Both the position numbers and the translations under genes were made by a program. 36,766 nucleotides of DNA from JAZLIT01 sp045617525 (lineage in GTDB: Bacteria; Bacillota; Bacilli; Bacillales_A; Planococcaceae). Within the stretch, counting starts at the first letter, position 1, and each line of letters begins with the position of its first letter. The stretch spans positions 1 to 36,766 of the forward strand of contig JAZLIT010000020.1 in NCBI GenBank assembly GCA_045617525.1, given 5' to 3'. The notes under the pieces were generated by a model. It ran no database searches. It saw only the letters and a program-made list of their open reading frames with translations, and was not told the origin of the DNA. This document shows positions 1 to 6,226 of this stretch, piece by piece.

Positions 1-202
1 ATCTGATTTTGAATATGAAATGCAAATTACGTCGATGAATCGTGTTCTTGATGAAAATATCGAAACATTTTTCATAATGACAAAAAATCAATATTCTTTT
101 TTAAGCTCTTCAATTGTAAAAGAAGTAGCAAAATATGGCGGAAATATTCGTGAATTAGTGCCTACAATTGTTGCGCAAGCTTTAGAACAAAAATTTAAAT
201 AA
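1..202 (+). CDS. coaD: Phosphopantetheine adenylyltransferase, C-terminal part (5' truncated by window)
   Basis: The reading frame is already open at base 2 and ends at TAA 200-202, so only the last 66 or so residues are present. CoaD joins ATP and 4'-phosphopantetheine to make dephospho-CoA, the penultimate step of CoA synthesis, in the cytosol. The tail reads SDFEYEMQITSMNRVLD, then ETFFIMTKNQYSFLSSSIVK, which matches the conserved C-terminal half of CoaD including the SSS-V/I-K motif near the end of the fold. The N-terminal HxGH nucleotidyl-transfer motif lies outside the window. It is the last gene of its unit: a hairpin terminator follows directly and the next gene is on the opposite strand. 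The placement before ylbJ is the same as in B. subtilis. Identification is from remembered family sequence and is firm. Confidence 0.95.
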   Translation, partial: SDFEYEMQITSMNRVLDENIETFFIMTKNQYSFLSSSIVKEVAKYGGNIRELVPTIVAQALEQKFK

Positions 203-210
203 CTAATATA

Positions 211-245
211 AAAGTGCGTACCGGTGTTCACTGGTACGCGCTTTT
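211..245 (+). terminator. Bidirectional rho-independent terminator between coaD and ylbJ
   Basis: A 12-bp stem pairs 211-222 with 233-244 (core GCGTACC/GGTACGC, one G.T pair), with a 10-base loop. It is followed by a T-rich run on the plus strand and preceded by A residues, which become a T run on the minus strand. It lies between two convergent genes, so it can serve both coaD and ylbJ. Confidence 0.85.
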
Positions 246-250
246 CTTAT

Positions 251-1189
251 TTAGCTGAAGGCGAAAAATATCAGTGGGATGAGGATGCAGTATAAGCCTC
301 GAATGCAAATATAAGGTAGGAATGAAATATTGCTTGCTCGCGTAATAATATAAACCTGCAGATGAATGCTAAAACTTTGGCTTGTAAGTAGAAATACAAC
401 AAAAAGTTTTAAATAATCGTCGCTTAAATACTGACTTGATAATACAATGCCGTTTGTGAACTCTAAAAAGCCTGCTACGAAGAGATATAATAATTCGGGT
501 ACTTCACTATAAAATTCCTTTAGAACGTGCATAGAAACCGTGTAAATGGCTGAAAAGAAAATGACAGTTGTACCGACAATTGCGATTGGGCGAATGCTCT
601 CAGTAATACTTGATGAAAATGGAGATAGAGTGGCTTTAATAGGCTGATGCTGGCGTGTTTGATTTCTGAAAAATGGATAGATGGTGAATAGTAATGTAAT
701 AGAAATTAAATGCGCAATAGCTAAGTATTTCCACCCAAATGAGATATCTTGAATAATCGTAGTTGCAACAAGTCCGATGACGAAAAGCGGGCTTGGATTA
801 TGACAAATTGGTAATAAAAAGGCAGCTTCTTTTTTTGTGAGTTCACCTGATTTAAGGAGTTGGTTGATGATTACTGCGCCTGTTGGAAAACCGCCTAGCG
901 TACTTAATAAATATGTTTTTCCATAGCTCATCCAATTAGCGGATACACTACTTTTTGTTAGTTGGAGAATCCAATTTGTCAAAATCAAGTAGGGAAGTAG
1001 GTAAGGGAATAAGGATTCGAAAAATAATTCTAATCCGACATCCGTGCCACGGTGAGCAACGCCAGGGAAAAGAAGAAGTAACAGCATGAGTGATAAACAA
1101 AGTAATGTATAGAAAATAAATTCATCCTGTCTGTTCATTATTTTGTCAGATAACTTTTTGAATGTTAAAATTACTTTATGTGAGCGCAT
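251..1189 (-). CDS. ylbJ: YlbJ-type sporulation integral membrane protein
   Basis: A polytopic membrane protein of 312 residues with about eight hydrophobic segments, including LLCLSLMLLLLLF near residue 30. It carries the conserved nucleoside-transporter-gate-like core GGFPTGAVIINQLLKSGELT and CHNPSPLFVIG. In B. subtilis, ylbJ is a sigma-E-dependent gene needed for heat-resistant spores; its transport substrate is not settled. This copy is shorter than the roughly 400-residue B. subtilis protein. The start is uncertain: neither the ATG at 1189 nor the in-frame ATG at 1138 has a clear ribosome binding site. On the minus strand, CATAAAAT (plus coordinates 1202-1209) matches the sigma-E -10 consensus at 7 of 8 positions but has no well-spaced -35. 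It is divergent from ylbL. B. subtilis ylbK, which lies between them there, is absent here. Confidence 0.85.
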   Translation of the reverse strand: MRSHKVILTFKKLSDKIMNRQDEFIFYTLLCLSLMLLLLLFPGVAHRGTDVGLELFFESLFPYLLPYLILTNWILQLTKSSVSANWMSYGKTYLLSTLGGFPTGAVIINQLLKSGELTKKEAAFLLPICHNPSPLFVIGLVATTIIQDISFGWKYLAIAHLISITLLFTIYPFFRNQTRQHQPIKATLSPFSSSITESIRPIAIVGTTVIFFSAIYTVSMHVLKEFYSEVPELLYLFVAGFLEFTNGIVLSSQYLSDDYLKLFVVFLLTSQSFSIHLQVYIITRASNISFLPYICIRGLYCILIPLIFFAFS

Positions 1190-1228
1190 GAAATTTTAGA
1201 AATTTTATGCAGAGAGGTGTGTTACATA

Positions 1229-2275
1229 ATGAACAAAAAACAAATGATAAGCATCGCGGCGATACTACTACTTATAGCGGTTTTTAATTTTTACCCGCTC
1301 AATTATTATGTGATGAAACCTGGAGGTGCTTATGATGTAAGTGACTTCATTAGTGTTAAGGGTGGAGATGAGGATGACGATGGTTCATTTAGCTTGATGA
1401 CTGTATCGATTGGGAAGGCCACTCCTGCAAGCTATTTATGGGCTCAAGTACGTGATTACCAGGAAATATTAAAATTAGAGGCCGTACGTCAAGAAGGTGA
1501 GGATGACGAGGAATATCGTGTCCGTCAATTAAAACTGATGTCTGATTCCCAATTTAATGCACTATATGTAGCCTTTTCGCGTGCAGAACTCCCATTTACA
1601 GTATCTTATAAAGGTGTTTATGTATTAAATGTACTTGAAGGTGGCGCAGCAGATGGTTTATTAAAAGCTGGTGATATTGTCACGGAATTAAATAATGAGC
1701 AAATAAATCGACAAGAAAAGTTAGCAGATTTATTGTCTGGTAAAGAACTTGGTGATGAAGTTGAAATCGTAATAAACCGTGATGATGAGCTAATTACGGA
1801 GCGAATTAAGTTGAAGGAAATCCCTGAATCTGAAGGAAGAGTGGGTATCGGTATTTCATTTGCTGAGAGTAAAACAATCAAAACAGATCCTAATGTCAAC
1901 GCAAATACTGAAGAAATCGGTGGTCCATCAGCTGGATTAATGTTTACGTTAGAAATTTTAAATCAGTTAATTGATGAAGATTTAACGAAGGGCTATGACA
2001 TTGCGGGTACGGGCGAGATGCTTGAAAATGGCCAAGTAGGGAGAATAGGCGGTATTGAAAAGAAAGTTGTTGCTGCGGAAAAGGCGGGGATAGAAATCTT
2101 TTTTGCACCGGATGATGTTATTTCAGAAAGTATATTAAAAGTTAACCCAACTGTTCAGCCAAACTATGAAGTAGCGGTAAAAACGGCAAAAGAAATAGGT
2201 ACGACTATGAAAATCGTACCTGTAAAAACAATTGATGATGCCCTAGCGTACTTAGAATCATTACAACCCAAATAA
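1229..2275 (+). CDS. ylbL: YlbL-type membrane-anchored PDZ / Lon-like serine protease
   Basis: A 348-residue protein with an N-terminal membrane anchor (about residues 6-22), a PDZ domain around residues 120-190 (GGAADGLLKAGDIVTELN) and a C-terminal Lon-type S16 protease domain. The serine-lysine dyad is visible: Ser234 in GGPSAGL and Lys279 in RIGGIEKKVVAAEKAG. In B. subtilis, YlbL helps degrade the DNA-damage division inhibitor YneA at the cell surface; a similar role here is inferred. The start is placed at ATG 1229 because GAGAGGTG at 1212-1219 sits 9 bases upstream. An in-frame GTG at 1217 lies inside that site. Its stop codon abuts the stop of tmcAL, which is convergent. Confidence 0.93.
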   Translation: MNKKQMISIAAILLLIAVFNFYPLNYYVMKPGGAYDVSDFISVKGGDEDDDGSFSLMTVSIGKATPASYLWAQVRDYQEILKLEAVRQEGEDDEEYRVRQLKLMSDSQFNALYVAFSRAELPFTVSYKGVYVLNVLEGGAADGLLKAGDIVTELNNEQINRQEKLADLLSGKELGDEVEIVINRDDELITERIKLKEIPESEGRVGIGISFAESKTIKTDPNVNANTEEIGGPSAGLMFTLEILNQLIDEDLTKGYDIAGTGEMLENGQVGRIGGIEKKVVAAEKAGIEIFFAPDDVISESILKVNPTVQPNYEVAVKTAKEIGTTMKIVPVKTIDDALAYLESLQPK

Positions 2276-3481
2276 TTAAATTCGAATCGGCGGGGTTTTT
2301 ATATCTCCGTCGATTTTTTTGCGATTAACGTGTCCTAATGCGAGGTTATACATTGTTGTCGCGTGTATATCGAGTGCTAAAAGTGGATCTTGATTAGAAC
2401 CTACACGACTGATTAATGGGAGATCAAGTTCCTTTTTTATACTTGATAAATAGCGTTGTCCATTTTCAGTCATACCTAAAACACGGATATAGGTAGGTTG
2501 GCTATGTGCGTGAAGGCGTTCTCTTGTGATGCCGGTGAATATGTGTAAAATCGTACGCTGAAGTCTTGTCCATGTGTAACGTTTCGACTTTATCGCCACC
2601 ATAAATTCATTAAATGTCGCGGCATGTGCATGTTTTAATAAGCTGTTTTCAAGACCTTCTGAAACATCTGCATAGGCACGGAGGTCATTTGCGCTATGGC
2701 GTAAGATGGCATATTGCAGCAGTGGCCAAATCGCTTCCCAGTTAATAAAGTCGCCAACCTCACTGTGCCAGTGTTGTAATTGTTCATTAGTTGAATGGGG
2801 GACGTACTGTTCTACTTGTGTAAGTGACTTTTGCTCGAAAATTGCTTTGCGAATTCCAGTTGCACTTGCAATGGTTTGCTCGCTATTAACGTCTTCGTGA
2901 TAGCCAGCTTGAATGCGCTGGATCGTTAGTGGTTGAATAGAGAGGCCTTGTTGTTGCGCGGCTTCCACATAATGATAACCTAAAATATTATTCGGTTGAT
3001 TGAGATCGATTAAAGGTTCGGTAGTTAGTTGTTTTAGTGCCTCAAAGCCGTGATGTAATGCCATTGGATAGCTATTGCCTTGTTTCATAAAAGCTTGAAT
3101 TGTTTCATTATAAAGTTGTTGATGCTCATTTAATAGTCGGTATGTATTTAAAAAAGGTTCGATTGTGCCGGCCTCGCTACCGAATGCGAAAGAATGGCAT
3201 TTTACTGCATTTAATAAAAATGTAGAGCCTGCAGCGAATTGCTTCGCCTGTCCTGTACAAAACGCATAGGGAAGCTCAATCACGAGGTCGACACCTGCGT
3301 GTAATGCCATTTTAGCGCGTGTCCACTTGTCGACAAGTGCGGGTTCGCCTCTTTGAAGAAAATGACCGCTCATCACTGCAACGACCACATCTGCATTTGA
3401 AACGCGCTTTGCCTCGGTTATATGATGCAAATGACCATTGTGAAATGGATTATATTCAACAATAACTCCAACTGCTTGCAT
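2276..3481 (-). CDS. tmcAL: tRNA(Met) cytidine acetate ligase
   Basis: A 401-residue enzyme formerly called YlbM. TmcAL uses acetate and ATP to make N4-acetylcytidine at the wobble base of elongator tRNA-Met, protecting AUG decoding. The N-terminus shows the nucleotidyltransferase signature VIVEYNPFHNGHLHH with HNGH at residues 14-17, followed by VMSGHFLQRGEPALVDKW and the FGSEAG motif typical of the family. Length is normal. The ATG is preceded on the minus strand by a strong TAGGAGGAG site. It is flanked by convergent ylbL and divergent ylbN; the 190-bp gap to ylbN holds promoters in both directions, of which only the ylbN one is clear. Confidence 0.95.
   Translation of the reverse strand: MQAVGVIVEYNPFHNGHLHHITEAKRVSNADVVVAVMSGHFLQRGEPALVDKWTRAKMALHAGVDLVIELPYAFCTGQAKQFAAGSTFLLNAVKCHSFAFGSEAGTIEPFLNTYRLLNEHQQLYNETIQAFMKQGNSYPMALHHGFEALKQLTTEPLIDLNQPNNILGYHYVEAAQQQGLSIQPLTIQRIQAGYHEDVNSEQTIASATGIRKAIFEQKSLTQVEQYVPHSTNEQLQHWHSEVGDFINWEAIWPLLQYAILRHSANDLRAYADVSEGLENSLLKHAHAATFNEFMVAIKSKRYTWTRLQRTILHIFTGITRERLHAHSQPTYIRVLGMTENGQRYLSSIKKELDLPLISRVGSNQDPLLALDIHATTMYNLALGHVNRKKIDGDIKTPPIRI
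2286..2320 (+). terminator. Terminator of ylbL embedded in the 3' end of tmcAL
   Basis: An 8-bp stem (2286-2293 with 2307-2314, one G.T pair) with a 13-base A/T-rich loop runs straight into seven T residues. It lies 11 bases past the ylbL stop and inside the last codons of the convergent tmcAL gene, where it also has to encode protein. The G.T pair and small stem lower confidence. Confidence 0.6.
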
Positions 3482-3612
3482 AATTCTCCTCCTAACAGTA
3501 AAATATATCTTTATCGGTATAGTGTTCTTGAAAAAATTTGCACGATAGTTCTCTTAATAAGTTTATTTTAACCTATTATCGTCATGATTTCATGTAGTGA
3601 CAAGAAATTATC

Positions 3613-3641
3613 TTGACATCTATTTTTCAACACTATATAAT
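3613..3641 (+). promoter_or_regulatory. Perfect-consensus sigma-A promoter for ylbN-rpmF
   Basis: TTGACA at 3613-3618 and TATAAT at 3636-3641 are separated by exactly 17 bp. Transcription would start near 3648, giving a leader of about 25 bases before the ylbN start. This is the strongest promoter match in the window and fits the supply of ribosomal protein L32. Confidence 0.93.
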
Positions 3642-3672
3642 CAACATTGTTGTCTAAGAGGTGAGTAAACGA

Positions 3673-4206
3673 ATGAAATGGTCAATTCATCAATTATCGA
3701 AGTATCGACAAAATGGAATGCCGCTAGATTTAACTGTCAATTTAGACGATGTTAAACTACGTAATTCTGATATTCGCAGCATTTCACCCGTACATGTAAA
3801 AGGGCTTTGCACTTTTGGTGCATCGCAAATGACTTGTCAATTTACGTTAAGTGCAACCTTAACTTTACCATGTGCACGCACGTGGGAAGATGTAGAGTTT
3901 CCTATTGAAGTTGACGCAGTTGAAATTTTCAGCTGGGTTAGTGAAGAAAAACGTGGCGATGATAATGGCGATATTCACTATATAACTGGTGATGTAATCG
4001 ACATGAAGCCAGTTCTAGAGGAGTTAGTGCTCCTTGAGATTCCTATGCAAGTATTCCGCGAGGATACTACTGGACAATTGCTAGGCGGAAAAGACTGGTC
4101 ATATGCAACGGACGAGGAATATGAACTTGCTCGTAAAAATGACGAACCAAAATCGGATCCAAGACTGGCTGATTTAGCTAAGTATTTTGATCAAACAGAT
4201 GAATAG
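3673..4206 (+). CDS. ylbN: YceD/DUF177 family protein
   Basis: A 177-residue soluble protein of the DUF177 (YceD) family, which is found next to rpmF across bacteria. The family is linked to 23S rRNA metabolism in E. coli and plants; a direct role here is inferred from position. Visible family features are the central CTFGASQMTCQFTLSATLTLPCARTW region and the acidic C-terminal part with DPRLADLAKYF. The start is taken as ATG 3673 (MKWSIHQL) because AAGAGGTGAG lies 7 bases upstream. An in-frame GTG at 3661 sits within that ribosome binding site. It is followed after 24 bases by rpmF and shares its promoter. Confidence 0.92.
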   Translation: MKWSIHQLSKYRQNGMPLDLTVNLDDVKLRNSDIRSISPVHVKGLCTFGASQMTCQFTLSATLTLPCARTWEDVEFPIEVDAVEIFSWVSEEKRGDDNGDIHYITGDVIDMKPVLEELVLLEIPMQVFREDTTGQLLGGKDWSYATDEEYELARKNDEPKSDPRLADLAKYFDQTDE

Positions 4207-4230
4207 ATAATCTGTAAGGAGGTGCCATCA

Positions 4231-4404
4231 ATGGCTGTACCATTTAGAAGAACTTCTAAAACTGCAAAAAGAAAGCGTCGTACGCATTTCAAACTATCAT
4301 TACCTGGTATGGTAGCTTGCCCAAACTGTGGAGAAGCTAAACTTTCTCACCATGTTTGTAAAGCTTGCGGACAATACAAAGGTAAAGAAGTAGTAAGCAA
4401 ATAA
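4231..4404 (+). CDS. rpmF: 50S ribosomal protein L32
   Basis: A 57-residue basic protein beginning MAVPFRRTSKTAKRKRRTHF, the hallmark L32 N-terminus, followed by a zinc ribbon with four cysteines in a CxxC...CxxC pattern (CPNCGEAKLSHHVCKACG). This is therefore the zinc-binding form. L32 sits in the large ribosomal subunit near the peptidyl transferase region. The start at ATG 4231 is fixed by a strong AAGGAGGTG site at 4216-4224. It is cotranscribed with ylbN and closed by two tandem hairpins. Confidence 0.98.
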   Translation: MAVPFRRTSKTAKRKRRTHFKLSLPGMVACPNCGEAKLSHHVCKACGQYKGKEVVSK

Positions 4405-4424
4405 TTCAGTATTTGTCTACTCAA

Positions 4425-4467
4425 AAGGCTAATGGAGAGGCCATGGCTCTCTATTAGCCTTTTTTTA
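4425..4467 (+). terminator. Rho-independent terminator of rpmF
   Basis: A 14-bp stem with one G.T pair joins AGGCTAATGGAGAG to CTCTCTATTAGCCT across a short loop and ends in a run of T residues (4459-4467). It lies 20 bases after the rpmF stop. Confidence 0.93.
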
Positions 4468-4480
4468 TTGGCAAGAAATA

Positions 4481-4518
4481 AGCAAGTTAATCCGATTTAG
4501 GGTTAGCTTGCTTTTTTT
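4481..4518 (+). terminator. Second, tandem terminator after rpmF
   Basis: A 10-bp stem (AGCAAGTTAA at 4481-4490 with TTAGCTTGCT at 4503-4512, one T.G pair), a 12-base loop and seven T residues. It sits directly behind the first terminator and insulates the crotonase gene from the strong ylbN-rpmF promoter. Confidence 0.8.
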
Positions 4519-4534
4519 ATACAATTAAACTCTA

Positions 4535-4563
4535 TTGTCAAACTACTTCGTCTTCTTTAAGAT
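4535..4563 (+). promoter_or_regulatory. Candidate promoter of the crotonase gene, overlapping a 0A-like box
   Basis: TTGTCA at 4535-4540, 17 bp, then TAAGAT at 4558-4563. The -35 matches 5 of 6 positions and the -10 only 4 of 6. The nine bases at 4534-4542 (ATTGTCAAA) match the Spo0A box TTTGTCRAA at 8 of 9 positions. Both could arise by chance in AT-rich DNA. Confidence 0.35.
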
Positions 4564-4601
4564 GGGGTTAGAGGTCATTTACTTAAGGGAGATGTTTTGT
4601 T

Positions 4602-5366
4602 TTGGCATATGAAATTTTACATAATGATGGGATAATTACATTTACAATAACAAGAGAAGAAAAACGTAATGCAGTAAATGATGATGTGATGGTTGGTTTG
4701 CAGAACGTGATTACTTACGTTCATGAGCATCCCGATGCATGTTTTTTAGTTGTTACGGGTGCTGGGGATAAATCATTTTGTTCGGGTGGTGATCTTTCTG
4801 TTTTTCATGCGCTTGAAACAGAGGAGCAGGCCTATGAGATGCTAAGTAAGATGGGGAAGATACTATATGATTTAGCAACATTACCTATCCCGACGATTGC
4901 ACTTGTGAACGGCGCTGCTGTAGGTGGGGGTTGTGAGATTGCTACTGCCTGTGATTTTCGTTTAGTGGCGGAGCATGCGAAGGTTGGCTTTATTCAGGGG
5001 ACGCTTGCAATCACTTCTGGCTGGGGTGGTGGAACGTATTTAATGGAGCGTGGACTGCGCTATGACGATGCTTTGAAAATGCTAATTGATGCTAAACCTT
5101 TTGATGCGAAAAAGCTAGTGGATATTGGTTGGGCTACGGAAACGTTTGAGGGATCTAAGGAGGATGCGTTAGCTCAATTTGTGAAGGAAATGCGTAAAAT
5201 TCATCCGAATGTTCAAAAAGCGTATAAACAGATAGAGTTGCGTAAATGGGTGCAACAGAACCTATTTGAACGGGTGATGGATGAAGTGCGAACATGCGCT
5301 AAACTTTGGGAAAGTGAAGCTCATCACGAGGCAGTTGCCAATTTTTTAACGAAATCAAAATCATAA
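4602..5366 (+). CDS. Enoyl-CoA hydratase/isomerase (crotonase) family protein with altered active site
   Basis: A 254-residue crotonase-fold protein that binds acyl-CoA thioesters. The oxyanion-hole elements are present: CSGGDL at 60-65 and NGAAVGGGCEIATACDFR at 103-120. The first catalytic glutamate of true hydratases is kept (Glu112). The position of the second, normally in a PE-LG motif, aligns with Gly133 in FIQGTLAITSGWGGGTYL, so classic enoyl-CoA hydration is doubtful. The SGWGGGT stretch recalls the PSWGG motif I remember from ethylmalonyl-CoA decarboxylase (ECHDC1), so decarboxylation of a malonyl-CoA-type ester is a possible alternative. The start is TTG 4602 with AAGGGAGAT 9 bases upstream. 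It is a single-gene unit between terminators. A YngE-like acyl-CoA carboxylase lies 0.9 kb downstream. The family is certain; the reaction is not. Confidence 0.85.
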   Translation: MAYEILHNDGIITFTITREEKRNAVNDDVMVGLQNVITYVHEHPDACFLVVTGAGDKSFCSGGDLSVFHALETEEQAYEMLSKMGKILYDLATLPIPTIALVNGAAVGGGCEIATACDFRLVAEHAKVGFIQGTLAITSGWGGGTYLMERGLRYDDALKMLIDAKPFDAKKLVDIGWATETFEGSKEDALAQFVKEMRKIHPNVQKAYKQIELRKWVQQNLFERVMDEVRTCAKLWESEAHHEAVANFLTKSKS

Positions 5367-5379
5367 AGTTTTCTCTACT

Positions 5380-5417
5380 GACCAAACCATTTTTCTAAAA
5401 ATGGTTTGGTCTTTTTT
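5380..5417 (+). terminator. Terminator of the crotonase gene
   Basis: A near-perfect 14-bp stem (GACCAAACCATTTT with AAAATGGTTTGGTC) with a very short loop, followed by six T residues. It lies 14 bases after the stop codon. Confidence 0.95.
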
Positions 5418-5482
5418 CTATGAATTGAAGTCTATTTTGTTCTCTACCGCATATAGTAGTAAAAAAATGTGGAGGCGATTGA

Positions 5483-5863
5483 ATGGAAGAGAAACGTAGA
5501 AAAGATCAGTGGACATTGGAGGACGATGAGAAGTTAGCTGAAGTGGTGATTCAAACGGTACAAGCAGGAAAGACGCAGTTAGAGGCGTTTGAAATTGCAG
5601 CGCAAAATCTTGGCCGAACAAAGCAGGCATGTGGTTTTCGTTGGAATAAAACATTGCGTTCGCAATATGGGCAAGTTTTAACAAGTGTTAAAAAAAGACC
5701 GAAGCAAATGATGCGTAGTCATTTGAAATTAGCATTATCTGGTTTTGAAGAATTATCAGAAGCGTATCATGAGCTTGAAATGAAGCATAAGGATTTGCAA
5801 CAGGAGCATGAGCGCTTGTTAAAATGGCTTCAACAAGGATTTACACATTTACCGAAAGAATAG
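5483..5863 (+). CDS. rsfA: RsfA/GerR-family prespore transcription regulator
   Basis: A 126-residue protein with an N-terminal Myb/SANT-like DNA-binding domain (residues 7-55: DQWTLEDDEKLAEVVIQTV, then GRTKQACGFRWNKTLR) and a C-terminal coiled coil (about 85-118, rich in Glu, Lys and Leu heptads). This is the architecture of the B. subtilis regulators RsfA (sigma-F regulon) and GerR/YlbO (sigma-E regulon). B. subtilis ylbO lies at the same chromosomal position, right after rpmF, so this could equally be called gerR/ylbO. The start is ATG 5483 with GGAGGCG 6-7 bases upstream. No convincing promoter is visible in the 65 bases between the preceding terminator and the gene. Confidence 0.88.
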   Translation: MEEKRRKDQWTLEDDEKLAEVVIQTVQAGKTQLEAFEIAAQNLGRTKQACGFRWNKTLRSQYGQVLTSVKKRPKQMMRSHLKLALSGFEELSEAYHELEMKHKDLQQEHERLLKWLQQGFTHLPKE

Positions 5864-5920
5864 AAAAAAATCATAAAGATAGATAAATAGTGTTTAAACG
5901 AGAAAAAAATGAATAAATCA

Positions 5921-5950
5921 TTGAAATCGTTTACAGTGGTCGATTACAAT
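5921..5950 (+). promoter_or_regulatory. Candidate sigma-A-type promoter of the biotin carrier-carboxylase unit
   Basis: TTGAAA at 5921-5926, 18 bp, then TACAAT at 5945-5950, 38 bases before the biotin carrier start. The -10 region also reads partly like a sigma-E -10 (CATACAAT), which is notable because the B. subtilis yng operon is sigma-E-driven, but no sigma-E -35 is present. Confidence 0.45.
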
Positions 5951-5987
5951 GATAGAGAAGTAACTTAAAAGCAAAGGGGAAAGAAAA

Positions 5988-6200
5988 ATGGAACTTGTAA
6001 AAGCACAAATGGCGGGAACAGTATTTGAAGTGAGTGTTAAAGAAGGTGAAGTTGTAACGAAAGGGAAAACAGTTATCATACTTGAATCTATGAAAATGGA
6101 AATCTCGCATGATGCATTGGTAGACGGTCATGTTGCGAAGGTACATGTAGCTGAAGGAGATTTTGTTGAAGAAGACGATATTCTAGTAGAGATTTCATAA
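5988..6200 (+). CDS. yngHB: Small biotin/lipoyl carrier protein (acyl-CoA carboxylase carrier subunit)
   Basis: A 70-residue stand-alone biotinyl domain. The biotin attachment site ESMKMEI is intact, with the target lysine at residue 36, between the two half-domains that form the flattened beta barrel (MELVKAQMAGTVFEVSVKEG and VHVAEGDFVEEDDILVEIS). It would carry carboxybiotin between a biotin carboxylase and the carboxyltransferase encoded next door. It lacks the proline/alanine-rich linker of AccB and resembles B. subtilis YngHB. The start is ATG 5988 behind AAAGGGGAAAG. The gap to the next gene is 26 bases, so the two are almost certainly cotranscribed. BirA would be needed for biotinylation. 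Confidence 0.93.
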   Translation: MELVKAQMAGTVFEVSVKEGEVVTKGKTVIILESMKMEISHDALVDGHVAKVHVAEGDFVEEDDILVEIS

Positions 6201-6226
6201 CGAAGCAGTATTCCATGAAGGGGTGA

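Noticed and set aside
5909..5968. A 19-codon open frame upstream of the biotin carrier gene
   Set aside because: It has no ribosome binding site and overlaps the candidate promoter of the downstream unit.
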